From DASVTU01 sp036387415 (GTDB lineage Bacteria > Acidobacteriota > Blastocatellia > Pyrinomonadales > Pyrinomonadaceae), in NCBI GenBank assembly GCA_036387415.1, contig DASVTU010000039.1:1178001-1242000 (forward strand): a stretch of 64,000 nt of DNA. Direction: 5' to 3'. The notes under the pieces were generated by a model. The model ran no database searches and was not told the DNA's origin. It was given only the letters and a program-made list of their open reading frames with translations. A program made the position numbers and the translations under genes. Of the stretch, positions 10,681 through 20,000 are shown in pieces (the stretch's first letter is position 1; every line of letters starts with the position of its first letter).

Positions 10681-11556
10681 ATGAACCGAAAGACCGCTTC
10701 ATCAATTGTGACATTCACCCGCACCGCGCTCTTCCTCTTTATTCTCGCGACGCTCGCCGCGCAAGTCGCTACCGCACAGCAACCTAGCGCCGCGCCCGCC
10801 GTCGAGACGAAGACGACGGACAAGACCGCCGCTCCGTCGAAGCCCGACGAGCGTGCCGAGAAGGTTCTGCAACAGGCCATCGAAGCGGCGGGCGGCAGCG
10901 CGTTTCTCAACGTGCAGACGGTCGTCTCGCGCGGCTACTTCACGCAGTTCCTCGACGGCAAATCAGGCCCTCTGACTTCGTTCACAGACTACCTCGCGTT
11001 CCCCGACCGCGAACGGACGGAGTTTAAGACCGAAGGCGTCAGGAGCGTACAGACCAACACGGGCGACAAGGGGTGGCTGTTCGATGGCATGTTGAAAAAA
11101 GTTTCGGACATGAAGCCCGAACAGGTAAAGGATTTTCAGGTGGCGATGCGGACGAGCATCGACAACATTCTGCGAGGTTGGTGGCGCAAGGAAGGCGCGC
11201 AGCTTTCATACGTCGGTCGGCGCGAGGGCGGGCTGGCGAAGCGCAACGATGCCGTGCGTCTGACCTACCCGGATGGATTCATCGTCGAGTTTGAGTTCGG
11301 CGCGAAGGACGGACTTCCGTACAAGACTCTCTACAAGCGTCTGAACAAGGACGGCGACGTGGTTGAGGAAGAAGACCGCCACGCGAAACATCTGACGGTG
11401 AGCAGCGTCACCATGCCTTTCGTCATCGACCACTTCCGCGCGGGCGCGCACACCAGTCGCATCAATTATGAGACGGTTGAATTCAATCGCCCGCTTCCCG
11501 ATGCACTCTTTACACGCCCCTCCGATGTCAAGTCAGTGCTCAAAACGCTGAAATAA
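10681..11556 (+). CDS. secreted LolA-like protein (outer-membrane lipoprotein-sorting type)
   Basis: The 291-residue protein starts with a signal peptide (charged MNRKTA, hydrophobic 16-28, likely cut after VATA at about 32), then a Thr/Lys/Pro-rich linker and a domain that reads like the LolA/LolB-like half-barrel seen in many acidobacterial and Bacteroidetes proteins (VLQQAIEAAGGSAF, repeated beta-strand pattern, WLFDGMLKKVSDM). LolA carries lipoproteins across the periplasm, but these acidobacterial homologues are uncharacterised and may bind other lipids. It stands alone on the plus strand, with minus-strand genes next. Function is inferred from fold-level resemblance only. Confidence 0.6.
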   Translation: MNRKTASSIVTFTRTALFLFILATLAAQVATAQQPSAAPAVETKTTDKTAAPSKPDERAEKVLQQAIEAAGGSAFLNVQTVVSRGYFTQFLDGKSGPLTSFTDYLAFPDRERTEFKTEGVRSVQTNTGDKGWLFDGMLKKVSDMKPEQVKDFQVAMRTSIDNILRGWWRKEGAQLSYVGRREGGLAKRNDAVRLTYPDGFIVEFEFGAKDGLPYKTLYKRLNKDGDVVEEEDRHAKHLTVSSVTMPFVIDHFRAGAHTSRINYETVEFNRPLPDALFTRPSDVKSVLKTLK

Positions 11557-11560
11557 GACT

Positions 11561-11644
11561 AGGGCGAAAAGGGTAAAGGGAAAAGTATCAACGCCAGTGA
11601 AGCGGGTTCCTTTTCAACGTTTCCCCATTCCCCACTTCGCCTTG
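11561..11644. repeat. purine/pyrimidine hairpin element
   Basis: Left arm 11561-11585 (GGGCGAAAAGGGTAAAGGG type) is complementary to right arm 11609-11644 (CCTTTTC, TTTCCCC, ATTCCCC, ACTTCGCC). The unit pattern is less regular than elsewhere. It lies between two convergent genes, 4 nt after one stop and 15 nt before the other. Confidence 0.6.
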
Positions 11645-11659
11645 TTTTGAAACTTGCAC

Positions 11660-11950
11660 TCAATGCAGGGGTTGGTCGTCGAGTCCGAGCATGATGTCTC
11701 TGGCCTTGAGGAGAGCGGGTGCGTTGTCGAGCAAACCGTGCAACATTTCGAGCACCTGCGCGTCCGCCCCGGTATCGTCGCCATACGCCAACGCGGATAA
11801 CAACTTCGGCACTTCTCGCACGCCCTGTACGATGTAGAGCGCGATGCGCTCAGCCTCTATGCGTTCGCGCCCGCTTCTCATGAGCACGCCCGTCAGATTG
11901 AGGCGCACGTCCTCGAACATATCAAATTCCAAACTGTTGTCTTCAATCAT
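11660..11950 (-). CDS. hypothetical 96-residue protein
   Basis: The product begins MIEDNSLEFDMFEDVRLNLTG and is largely alpha-helical by composition (ERIEAERIALYIVQGV; LEMLHGLLDNAPALL), acidic and without signal or membrane segment. GGGGAG before ATG 11950 favours this start over the ATG at 12004. It lies 92 nt downstream of the thioesterase gene on the same strand and may share its transcript. I do not recognise the family. It could be a small regulatory or binding protein; nothing in the sequence says more. Confidence 0.55.
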   Translation of the reverse strand: MIEDNSLEFDMFEDVRLNLTGVLMRSGRERIEAERIALYIVQGVREVPKLLSALAYGDDTGADAQVLEMLHGLLDNAPALLKARDIMLGLDDQPLH

Positions 11951-12042
11951 TGCTTGAAACTCCCCTCTGGCCGCAGGCGACGGTGGTACGAAGTGAACGC
12001 ACATCGCATCAAACGAATGCGCCGGAGCGAAAATGTGCGGCG

Positions 12043-12492
12043 TTAACCTTTCCCTTCATTGGTGGTGGCGGGCTGCGTGTAAGGCGCGAGGCGTTGCTTG
12101 AGTTCTTCCGGCAGAGGCACGGTCTCGAAGGTATCACGCCGCACGGAGACGAGTACGAAATGAGCCTCGGCGATGAGGGTCGCTTCGCCTCTGCGCCGCA
12201 CTTCAAAATTCAGACGCAGAGACTTCGTGCCAGTACGCCCGACGTAGACGCAGACCTCCAACATATCGTCGAGTTTGGCCGCGTGACGAAAGTCGCATTC
12301 CAGATGGGCGCGCGGCAGCCATACGTCCAACTCGTCGAACAGCACACTGTAGGGCAAGCCCACGGCGCGAAAAAGTTCCGTCTCGGCAAACTCGAAGAAA
12401 CGTATGTATGCGCCGTAAAAGATGATGCGCGCCGCGTCCACGTCGCCCCAACGCACACGCTCCTCGATGCAGTATTTTTTCCAAGTATCCAT
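12043..12492 (-). CDS. acyl-CoA thioesterase, 4HBT hot-dog family
   Basis: The 149-residue protein has the hot-dog fold signature of the YbgC/4-hydroxybenzoyl-CoA thioesterase group: VRWGDVDAARIIFYGAYIRFFE, with the catalytic Asp at residue 17 and the helix entered at YGAYI. It hydrolyses acyl-CoA thioesters, usually short-chain or aromatic, in the cytoplasm. The C-terminus (about residues 135-149) is polar and probably disordered. The gene is preceded by a heptamer hairpin element and followed by a small unknown gene on the same strand. Substrate not predictable. Confidence 0.88.
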   Translation of the reverse strand: MDTWKKYCIEERVRWGDVDAARIIFYGAYIRFFEFAETELFRAVGLPYSVLFDELDVWLPRAHLECDFRHAAKLDDMLEVCVYVGRTGTKSLRLNFEVRRRGEATLIAEAHFVLVSVRRDTFETVPLPEELKQRLAPYTQPATTNEGKG

Positions 12493-12629
12493 AAGCAGAG
12501 AGCAGAAAGCCGTCGGCAGTAAGCAGAAGGCGAAAGCAGCAAAAGTCGAAGCCTTACATTAAGAACACAGGAAGAATTAGAAGCCCTTCATTCATCCTTT
12601 TAACTGCTTACTGTTTATCGCTTACTGTG
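12493..12629. repeat. heptamer-built hairpin element overlapping a gene end
   Basis: Left arm 12493-12540: AGCAGAG, AGCAGAA, AGCCGTC, GGCAGTA, AGCAGAA at period 7. Right arm 12598-12629: AACTGCT, TACTGTT, TATCGCT, TACTGTG. The right arm covers the last codons and stop of the alpha/beta hydrolase (12608-12628), so the C-terminal residues TVSDKQ are encoded by the repeat. The left arm abuts the thioesterase ATG. Confidence 0.8.
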
Positions 12630-13420
12630 TCCAAAAAATCCGACAATGCGCGGTTGAATTCGGAAGGGCGTTCGACGTTCGGCATGTGGCCTGCGCCGTC
12701 GATGATTTCCAGACGCGAGCCGCCGATGGCACGGTGCATCGCTTCCGCGTCGGCGGGCGGCGTCAGCACGTCTTCGCTTCCGACCAGAATCAAAGTCGGC
12801 ACGTCGATGTGCGGAAGCATGTCTCTCTGGTCACGACGCACGGACATCGCGCGCAGAGCAGCAGCCGCTCCTGCGGGTTTCGTCGCCGTCAGCATCGTGC
12901 GGACGCGCTCTGTGATGTGGGCTTGCTTCAAGGTTTCGGGCGCGAGAAGTTTTGGCAGCATCGCGTCGGCGATTAGTTCCATGCCTTCCTCAAGCGCCTT
13001 CTGCGCCGACTCTTCACGACCACGACGCCCTTCTTCGGTGTCGGGCGTGGCGCGCGTGTCGGCGAGGATGAGCGCGCGAACGCGTCGCGGTAAAAGACGA
13101 TAAAAAGCGAGTGACACATAGCCGCCCATCGACAGACCACCGAGCACTACGCGCTCCCGAATCTGCAACTCGTCGAGCAACGCCGCCACGTCTTCCGCCA
13201 TCTCCTCCATCGTCGTCGCTTCGCCGCCCGCCGTCGTCTCGCCGAGCCCGCGCAAATCCGGTGTCACGACGCGATGATGCGCGCTCAGTTCGTCAACTTG
13301 TTCGCTCCACATCGAACGGTTCAAAGGATAACCGTGCAGCAGCACGACGACGGGCGCATCCGTGCGTCCCGCTTCTTCGTAGGCCATTTCAATTCCGCGC
13401 AGGCGCACCGTCGTCGTCAT
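12608..13420 (-). CDS. alpha/beta hydrolase
   Basis: The 270-residue enzyme has the oxyanion motif LLHGYPLNRSMW, the nucleophile elbow GLSMGG (Ser at about residue 97), the acid in GSEDVLTPP and the catalytic His in GAGHMPN. It is of the 3-oxoadipate enol-lactonase/haloperoxidase-like type, hydrolysing small esters or lactones; substrate unknown. It lies 22 nt after the glycosyltransferase stop, so both probably share one transcript. The final TVSDKQ is translated from the arm of an intergenic repeat element, suggesting the original stop was replaced by the element. Confidence 0.9.
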   Translation of the reverse strand: MTTTVRLRGIEMAYEEAGRTDAPVVVLLHGYPLNRSMWSEQVDELSAHHRVVTPDLRGLGETTAGGEATTMEEMAEDVAALLDELQIRERVVLGGLSMGGYVSLAFYRLLPRRVRALILADTRATPDTEEGRRGREESAQKALEEGMELIADAMLPKLLAPETLKQAHITERVRTMLTATKPAGAAAALRAMSVRRDQRDMLPHIDVPTLILVGSEDVLTPPADAEAMHRAIGGSRLEIIDGAGHMPNVERPSEFNRALSDFLDTVSDKQ

Positions 13421-13442
13421 CGCTGCTTGTCCTCAATCACTG

Positions 13443-14558
13443 TCAAAGGGTTTCAAGACACGCATTATAGACCTCTTCCGTGGCCTCGACCATCTGCGTG
13501 AGGCTGAAACGTTCGCGCACGCGTGCACGCGCCGCCGTGCTCATACGCCCGCGTTCATGCGAGTTTTCGAGAAGCGAGAGAATGGCGACGGCGAGTGTTT
13601 CGACATCGTTGACGGGGACGAGTTTGCCGGTCGTGCCGTCTTCGATAATTTCGCATGCGCCTTCCGTCGCCGTCGCCACGACGGGCACGTCGCAAGCCAT
13701 CGCTTCGACGATGGCGAGGCCGAAGGCTTCGGAGCGCGAAGCGGAGACGAAAAGGTCAAGCGAAGCGAGAATCTCCGGCACATCGTCGCGGTGTCCGGTG
13801 AGGTGGACGCGTCCGTGTAAGTTGTGTTCGGCGATGAGGCGTTGAAGTTGTGCGCGCGTGTCGCCCGTGCGCGACGCGTCTTCGCCGACGATGACGAATT
13901 CGACTGCGTGCGGCGAACGCGCGACGACGATTGCCGCCGCGCGGATGAAATTGTCCTGTCCCTTGACGGCGCTCAACTCGCCGACCGTGCCGACGAGAAA
14001 CGTTGCGCTCGGCGATAAGGTCTGTCGTCGGTCGTCGCGGCTGAGGTTGCGCGTGGCGGTGTCGAAGCGTTCAAAGTTGATGCCATTGGGGATGACGACG
14101 ATTTTGTGCGCGGGCAGAATGCGTCGTGCGCGAAGCGTGCGCGCCACAACCTCCGAGACGGCGATGAGCCTCGCGGCACTCCCGATAGCCATTGAAGTTA
14201 GACGACCGAGAGGAAACAGGACGTGGCGTGTGACGACGAGATGCGAGCGCGGTGCGAGGGCATGCGCGAGTGCGGCGAGAGGGTAATCGCGAGCCATGTG
14301 TGTATGGAGAATGTCGATGCGCTTTTCGCGTGCGAGGCGCGCGAGACGGATGGCGGAGGGTAAATCGAGCGCGTTGCGGAGAGGCAGCGTGATGATGTTG
14401 GAGAGAGCAACGGCGTGGAGTTCTTGCCGGAGAGGTGTGGACGGAGCAATCGCGGCATAGATTTCGTGTCCGCGTGCGGCGAGTGCATTCGATAAATCGG
14501 CGAAGTGTCTTTCGCCGCCGCCAAGCGTCCGCGCCGAACTAATCTGAAGAATTCTCAC
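13443..14558 (-). CDS. glycosyltransferase family 4 (GT-B fold)
   Basis: The 371-residue protein begins MRILQISSARTLGGGERHFADL, the acceptor-side Rossmann domain with the glycine-rich loop of GT4 enzymes, and has the donor-site motif SEAFGLAIVEAMACDVPVVA (EX7E type) at about residues 285-305. It transfers a sugar from a nucleotide donor to a lipid or glycan acceptor at the cytoplasmic face of the membrane, as in LPS, exopolysaccharide or glycolipid synthesis. It is upstream of, and probably cotranscribed with, an alpha/beta hydrolase; no other glycan genes are nearby, so the acceptor is open. Confidence 0.92.
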   Translation of the reverse strand: MRILQISSARTLGGGERHFADLSNALAARGHEIYAAIAPSTPLRQELHAVALSNIITLPLRNALDLPSAIRLARLAREKRIDILHTHMARDYPLAALAHALAPRSHLVVTRHVLFPLGRLTSMAIGSAARLIAVSEVVARTLRARRILPAHKIVVIPNGINFERFDTATRNLSRDDRRQTLSPSATFLVGTVGELSAVKGQDNFIRAAAIVVARSPHAVEFVIVGEDASRTGDTRAQLQRLIAEHNLHGRVHLTGHRDDVPEILASLDLFVSASRSEAFGLAIVEAMACDVPVVATATEGACEIIEDGTTGKLVPVNDVETLAVAILSLLENSHERGRMSTAARARVRERFSLTQMVEATEEVYNACLETL

Positions 14559-14610
14559 GCTGAAGAAGTTGAAAAATTAAGAATGCAAAATGAAAAAAGA
14601 AGGACGGGAA

Positions 14611-14742
14611 GACGACAGACGATAAGCGACAGGAGCAAGACAAGAGATAACTCGTATCCATCATCGGCACGCGAAGCCGCTCTCTAGTTTCTTATCTTCA
14701 CGTCGCTCGTTCACGGCTCTTTATCTTCGCGTCGCTTCTTTT
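14611..14742. repeat. degenerate repeat-built hairpin element
   Basis: Left arm 14611-14652 (ACGACAG, ACGATAA, GCGACAG, GAGCAAG at period 7) pairs loosely with right arm 14689-14742 (TTATCTTC, CGTCGC, repeated twice: TTCACGTCGC and TTCGCGTCGC). It fills most of the 205-nt gap between the HAD phosphatase and the glycosyltransferase. Pairing is poorer than in the other elements. Confidence 0.5.
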
Positions 14743-14763
14743 TACATTTGTGATTTTCCCTTT

Positions 14764-15432
14764 TTAATTCTGCTTGATTGGCGACTCGTCGTAGCGCGCG
14801 AGGAGGTCAGACGGGTCGCGATAGATGCGTATGCAACCGGCGGCGCGGAGTTCGTCTTCGGGGAAGCCGCCGCAGAGGACGCCGATGGTGCGGAGATTGA
14901 TTTTGCCTGCGGCCTCGGCGTCGTAGGGCGTGTCGCCGATGACGATGGCTTCGCTGGCGTCGATGTCGCCTAGTTGTGCGAGCGCGGCCTCGAAGATGTC
15001 GGGGTGCGGTTTCGATTTGTCGGCATCGTCGGCGGACGTTTCTTCTTCAATAAGGTCTTCGATGCGCGCGAGTTTTTTGTAAGCGGCGAGTTCGTCCTTC
15101 TTGGCTGACGAGGCGAGCGCGATGCGTTTGCCGTCCTGCTTGACGCGCTCAAAGAGCGGGCGCACGTCGGGGAAACTTCGCACGCGCGGAAGATAATCGC
15201 GTTTGTAAATCTCGCCGCGATACTCTTCCATCGCGTCGCCAAACTCGTCCAACTCCTCGCGCGAAAAGAAGACGGGCATCAACTGGTCGCCGCCTTTGCC
15301 AATCTGGTGTCGCACTTTTTCAAAAGGCACTTCGCGCCCGAAATGTTTGAAGGCCTCCTGCCATGCCTTCGCGTGGAGGTCAACCGAATCGACCAGCGTT
15401 CCGTCGATGTCAAAAATGACAGCTTTAATCAT
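14764..15432 (-). CDS. HAD-superfamily phosphatase (phosphoglycolate phosphatase/PGM-like)
   Basis: The 222-residue enzyme has the HAD motifs: motif I VIFDIDGTLVDS (nucleophile Asp9 in D-x-D), motif II SSAKK, motif III Lys in KSKPHPD and motif IV GDTPYDAEAA. The helical cap (about 15-85) is of the C1 type as in phosphoglycolate phosphatase and beta-phosphoglucomutase. Substrate cannot be assigned. GGGGAAGGTGA precedes the ATG at 15432. A TAATGT-N7-ACATTA dyad lies just upstream and could be an operator. Confidence 0.9.
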   Translation of the reverse strand: MIKAVIFDIDGTLVDSVDLHAKAWQEAFKHFGREVPFEKVRHQIGKGGDQLMPVFFSREELDEFGDAMEEYRGEIYKRDYLPRVRSFPDVRPLFERVKQDGKRIALASSAKKDELAAYKKLARIEDLIEEETSADDADKSKPHPDIFEAALAQLGDIDASEAIVIGDTPYDAEAAGKINLRTIGVLCGGFPEDELRAAGCIRIYRDPSDLLARYDESPIKQN

Positions 15433-15447
15433 TCACCTTCCCCTTGC

Positions 15448-15466
15448 TAATGTTTGAGATACATTA
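15448..15466. promoter_or_regulatory. small dyad upstream of the HAD phosphatase
   Basis: TAATGT (15448-15453) and ACATTA (15461-15466) form a perfect 6-bp inverted repeat with a 7-nt spacer, 15 nt before the HAD start. It has operator geometry, but such a short A/T-rich dyad could occur by chance. Confidence 0.25.
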
Positions 15467-15470
15467 ACAC

Positions 15471-15606
15471 GGACGATGCAGAATGGACGATAGACCATCA
15501 GAGAGGACGATGGAATGCCGGACAAGACAGTTGACGGTCGTCGCTACTACAAAACACGCATAGTCTATCGTTCGTTGTGCATCGTCTATCTCGTTGTCTA
15601 TCGTTC
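15471..15606. repeat. heptamer-built hairpin element
   Basis: Left arm from 15471 repeats GGACGAT (copies near 15471, 15485 and 15503) at multiples of 7 nt; right arm 15561-15606 repeats GTCTATC and GTTCGTT. The arms are complementary. It occupies the centre of the 355-nt gap between divergent genes; from 15607 to 15775 I see nothing definite beyond a TTGACA at 15613 without a matching -10. Confidence 0.7.
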
Positions 15607-15787
15607 AAAGGGTTGACATGGTGTGTGCGGTTGCTCCAACATTGGGCATTCCCCAGATGAGGTAAATTCATGTGTAGCGGCGACAAGCGCGGAGAAAATT
15701 TGTCGTCATCAAGCGAGCGCGGATGTGTCTTCGATTTAATTTGATGCTTCTCGCGGAAGAGGAGTAGTGGTTGGAAAAGGAGTGCTT

Positions 15788-16288
15788 ATGTCTAAGTTGA
15801 TTACCGGAGTATTTAAGACTCGCGTGGCTGCCGAGGCGGCGGTGGATGCGATTATCAAGCGGGGATATACGCGCGACGACATCAGCGTCTTGATGTCAGA
15901 TTCGACCAAGAGCAAAGAGTTTGCCATCGAGACGGGCACGCGCGCGAGCGAAGGCGCAGGCATCGGCGGCGCGGTCGGTGGAACCATCGGCGCGGTGCTC
16001 GCCGCGATTGCTGCCGTGGGCACGACGGTCGCTCTGCCGGGCTTCGGTCTCATCATCGCGGGGCCACTCGCGGCGGCACTCGCGGGCGCGGGCGCGGGCG
16101 GCGCGGCGGGCGGTCTCATCGGCGCACTCGTCGGCGCGGGGATTCCCGAACATCGCGCCAAAGTTTACGATGCGAGTCTGCGAAGCGGCGGCATCCTGCT
16201 CGGCATCGAAGCCAAGACCGACGAAGACGTGAAGCAGATGGAGCAACTGCTCGACGACCTCGGAGCCGAACACGTCAGGCAGGAGTAA
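15788..16288 (+). CDS. general-stress-type protein with glycine-zipper membrane region
   Basis: The 166-residue product starts MSKLITGVFKTRVAAEAAVDAI, the N-terminal domain of general stress protein 17M-like proteins (a ferredoxin-like fold), then has two very Gly/Ala-rich hydrophobic helices at about 55-125 (glycine-zipper, probably membrane-inserting), and ends in a repeat of the small alpha/beta domain (GGILLGIEAKTDEDVKQMEQLL). AAAAGGAG at 15776-15782 sets ATG 15788. It converges with the CsbD-like stress gene across a shared terminator, which supports a general-stress role. Molecular function unknown. Confidence 0.75.
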   Translation: MSKLITGVFKTRVAAEAAVDAIIKRGYTRDDISVLMSDSTKSKEFAIETGTRASEGAGIGGAVGGTIGAVLAAIAAVGTTVALPGFGLIIAGPLAAALAGAGAGGAAGGLIGALVGAGIPEHRAKVYDASLRSGGILLGIEAKTDEDVKQMEQLLDDLGAEHVRQE

Positions 16289-16289
16289 A

Positions 16290-16390
16290 GATAGGGAGGT
16301 AGGGGAAAGGTTAAATGGGGAAGGGGTGAAAAGGGTTAATTCTGTTTGTCGTTTCCTTCGTTTACCTGTTTAACCTTTCCATATTTCCCG
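16290..16390. repeat. purine/pyrimidine hairpin element
   Basis: Left arm 16290-16339 (GGGAGGTAGGGGAAAGG, TTAAATGGGG, AAGGGG) is complementary to right arm 16351-16390 (CCTTCG, TTTACC, TGTTTAACCTTTCC, ATTTCCC). Same class as the element at 52343. It begins right after the stress-protein stop. Confidence 0.6.
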
Positions 16391-16423
16391 TTTTATTGTT
16401 GACCGTTTCGATTATGGTGAAAC

Positions 16424-16476
16424 GAAAAGGTCAGTGATTGATCTGGCAGAATCAATCACTGACCTTTTCAGTTTTT
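16424..16476. terminator. bidirectional terminator between two stress genes
   Basis: A perfect 19-bp stem (16424-16442 with 16451-16469) with an 8-nt loop ends in TTTTC and is followed by AGTTTTT on the plus strand; on the minus strand the stem likewise ends in TTTTC. It sits between convergent genes ending at 16288 (plus) and 16503 (minus). Confidence 0.85.
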
Positions 16477-16502
16477 AAGTTGTTCGCAAAGGCGCGGCGC
16501 GA

Positions 16503-16715
16503 TTAATGACCGACGCCCTTGCCGATGTCTTCGATGGCTTCGCCAACTTTGCGTCGGCCTTCGCCGAATCCCTCTTGAATATTCCCTCCGGCGCGGTCGG
16601 CGCGTCCTTCGTTCTCCATCTCTTGGTCGCCGATGGCATCGCCGACGTTCTCCTTAATCGCACCCTTCGCTTGGTCGAGTTTTCCTTCAACCTCGTCTCT
16701 ATTCGGTAAGCCCAT
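16503..16715 (-). CDS. CsbD-like stress-response protein
   Basis: The 70-residue, highly charged protein reads MGLPNRDEVEGKLDQAKGAIKE followed by NVGDAIGDQEMENEGRADRAGG, the hallmark of the CsbD family (KGK-x-x-QAKG-x-x-KE, G-x-x-x-GD-x-x-x-x-xEG). CsbD is a small sigma-B-dependent general-stress protein of unknown biochemical role in Bacillus; homologues are widespread. AAAGGAGG lies 7 nt before the ATG. It converges with another stress-type gene at 15788. Confidence 0.88.
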   Translation of the reverse strand: MGLPNRDEVEGKLDQAKGAIKENVGDAIGDQEMENEGRADRAGGNIQEGFGEGRRKVGEAIEDIGKGVGH

Positions 16716-16915
16716 TGCAAAATCCTCCTTTTGCTTTCCGCGATACGTTAGAGGAGTAAGAACGCTTGCAGGGAAACGCTTTTACTCAAGGTGTCTTCGT
16801 CGGTTTTAAAACTGCAACGACCGTGCCAACCAGTGTGGGTGAGCGACGGCGGCGACGGAACTTGTTGAGAGAAATGGTGATAAGACGACGCGGCGGGCGG
16901 CGTGCGACGAGTGGA

Positions 16916-16975
16916 GTCCGTTCGGGAGAGGCGCGAATGTCCGTTTCCGTACATTCGCGCGGTCGGTCTTCGGAC
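16916..16975. other. hairpin in the csbD leader region
   Basis: A perfect 10-bp stem (16931-16940 with 16951-16960, loop 10 nt), flanked by GTCCG (16916-16920) and CGGAC (16971-16975) that can close it further. No T-run on either side. It lies about 220 nt upstream of the csbD start, between that gene and the terminator of the TonB receptor; the rest of the 16716-17001 gap shows nothing I recognise. Confidence 0.4.
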
Positions 16976-17001
16976 AATCAAAAGAAGCGAACTAAAAAGG
17001 G

Positions 17002-17040
17002 AAAGAGCGTGCCGGACGATGAATCCGGCACGCTCTTTCG
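17002..17040 (-). terminator. intrinsic terminator of the TonB-dependent receptor
   Basis: A 16-bp perfect stem (17002-17017 with 17025-17040) with a 7-nt loop; on the minus strand it is followed by CCCTTTTTAG. It lies 30 nt after the receptor stop. Confidence 0.85.
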
Positions 17041-17070
17041 TTGGCTAACCGTGGAGGCTGTCGAGTCGGT

Positions 17071-20000
17071 TTAGAACTCGAAGCGGACGGCGAATTGTAT
17101 CTGACGCTCGCGGTAGATGGTGTTGCCAGCTTCGTTGGGCGCGAGGAACGTCGGGTCAAAGGTCAGCGTCGGAGCGGCGTTGGTTCCGCCGACGCTGTAG
17201 AGACGATTGGCGACGTTCGTGACGTTGGTGCGATTGAAGATGTTGAAGCCTTCAGCGAGGAATTCGATGTTCATATCTTCGTTGAAGTTGAAGCGGCGCG
17301 AGATACGCAAGTCCATCGCCCACGTCTTGGGCAGACGGAAGGTGTTGCGCGGCAGGAAGAACGGACGCGCCGTGCCAGCCGAGCCGAGAATGCCGCCCGC
17401 CGTAAAGCGGTTGGGCGAAGTCGTGGCGATGCCGGTGTTCGAGAGGTTGCCGCTGACGAAAGCCGTGAGCGGACGACCCGAAGAGTATTGGAAGATGGGC
17501 GCGATGGTGAAGCCGTTGAAGATGGCGCGACCGACTTTGCTTTCGCCTTGATCGCCAAAGAAGTCGGGTGTCCAGACGGCGCTCGCCACGAAGCGATGCG
17601 GGATGTCGAAGTTTGACAGCCCTTCTTCGCCCGCCGGGTCGAAGGAGTTAAGCACGGCGTTTCCGGTCGTGAAGGTGGTCGAAGTTTGGCCTGTGTCGGT
17701 TGACTTCGAGAAGGTGTAGCTGGCCTGGAATTGGAGTCCATTCGTGAAGCGACGATTGGCCTGCAAGACCAGCGCGCGATAGGTTGAATCGACCGTGCTC
17801 TGTACCTGCGTGATACGACCGAAGCGCGGGTCAGGACGCGGGCCCGTGAAGACGGGCGACTCAAACGTCTGACCGTCGAACTCGCCGCCGATGACGCGGA
17901 AGGTGCGTCCCTGCGTCGGCGTGTTCAAGTTCACGTCAACGAAGGATGGCAGGCGACGACCGATGCTGCCGAGGAACGAGACGGAGACAGCGGTGTTGCG
18001 CGCAATCTCGCGTTCCAGAATCAGGTCGGCCTGATGAATCATCGGATTGCTCAATCCGGGCGAGAGCACAACGAGGTCGCGCGCCGCGCCCGCAGGCGAA
18101 GCGATGACGTTCGGGAACGTCGGCGAACCGGCGTCGGCCGGCAGCAAAAAGATGTTGATTTGCGCGCCGGGAGCGTCGGTGTTGGTGATGCCGTTGGAGA
18201 TGGTCGAGTTGATGATGCGACCATAGTAGAGGCCGTAGCCGCCACGGAAAGAGGTTTTGCCGTCGCCCGTCAGGTCTGCGGCGAAGCCGAAGCGCGGGCC
18301 GAAGTTGGTCTTGTCGGACGCGAAACTGCGCGTCTGCTCAGGGCCGACGAGTTGGCCGGGCAGATTGGGCAGCGAGTTAGGAATCTGCGGTTCGGGCAGA
18401 CGCTGGAACTCGTAGCGCAGACCGAGATTGATGGTCAGGCGCGGCGACATGCGCCAGTCGTCCTGGATAAAGCCGTTGTAGTCGGTGGTCGAAAATTCGA
18501 CGGTCGGCTCACCAAACGCCTGATTGAAGTTGCTGTATCGCTTTCCGGCGGGGTTGATCAGATCGCTCAGGAAGGTGACAAGGCCGCTATAGGAATACGC
18601 GCCGCTCTCATTGCGGAGGTTATCAACGATGTCCTTCGTGTGGTTGATGTCGCCGCCGAATTTGAACGTGTGGTTTCCACGGTTGACGGTCGTCGTGTTG
18701 GCGACTTGCACGCGGCGCTCGTCCGGGAAGGCGCGGCGGTCGAGGAAGTTCGGGTTGCCGAAACTGATACCGACGCTGCTGCTGGCAACGTCAATCTGCG
18801 GCAGCCTGCCCGTCGAGGCGAGCAGCCCGGCGGAGTTGGCGAGAGCCACTTCGGCTGCGGTCGGAGTCGAGCCGAAGGCCGTCGCGTTTTCGCGTCCAAG
18901 CTGGAAGCGCATTTCGTTGAGGACGGTCGGCGAGATGGTGGAAGTCAGACGCGCCGTGAACATGTCAACATCAACGAAGTCGTCGCCGAAGCTGGCACGA
19001 CCGCGCGTGACGACGGGCGGCGACTGGATGCCAGCCACCGAATCGGAACGGAGGCGATTGTAGGTCGCGGTAAAGGTGTTTTTGTCGTTGACGTTCCAGT
19101 CAATCTTGGGCAGCAGAATCAACTGGTCTTGGTTGCGCGGCACTTCGCCCGTCAGACTTTGCAGCAACGCTAAACCCTCGTCGATTTCCGCATCGAGCAC
19201 GGCGTTGGTCGTGCCCGCCGGAAAGGCCGCGCGAATGTTGTTGCGGGTGGTGGTGCGGTCAGCCGCCGAGATGTTGAGGAACGCGGGCGAGCCGAAGGCA
19301 GCGACGCCGGGGAAGTCGCGTTTCTGCTGGTCGTAGCTGAAGAAGAAGAAGGCTTTGTCCTTGACGATGGGGCCGCCGATGGTTCCGCCGAACTGGTGGC
19401 GTTTGTCTTCCGGCTTCAGGCCGACCACGGTGACGACGCCGTTTTGCAGCACCGACTGAACGCTGAACGGGTTACGCGCGCCGAATTTGTTATCGCGCAG
19501 GTAGTAGAAGCCGGAACCGTGAAACTCGTTGGTGCCCGATTTGGTGACGGTGTTGATGACGCCGCCTGCGGCGCGACCATACTCCGCCGAATAGTTCGAG
19601 GTGTTGACCTGAAACTCACGGACGGCGGCTTGGCTGATGACGTAGCTGATGCGCGTGCGCCCGCGTTCTTCGGCGAAGAAGGCGTTGTTGTTGTCACCGC
19701 CATCGACGGTCGAATTGTTCAGCAAGCCGGAGATGCCGCGAAAGCTGATGAGACCGAAATTGCCGTCGGGCGCGACGCCGGGCGTCAGGAGCACGAAGTT
19801 GGAGGCACGCCGACCGTTAATCGGAAGTTCGTTAATCGAGGTCTGATTAATGTTGTTGGAAAAGTCTTGCTGTTCCGTGTTGATGACAGGCGCGGAACTC
19901 GTCACGTTGACGACTTCGGTCGAACCCGTAATCGCCAGCGGAACGTCAATCGAAGTGACCAGACCGACTTCGACCACGATTTTTTGCTGCGAGAAGGGAG

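Noticed and set aside
18034..19173. 379-codon open frame on the plus strand
   Set aside because: Antisense to the TonB receptor; composition is that of a shadow frame.
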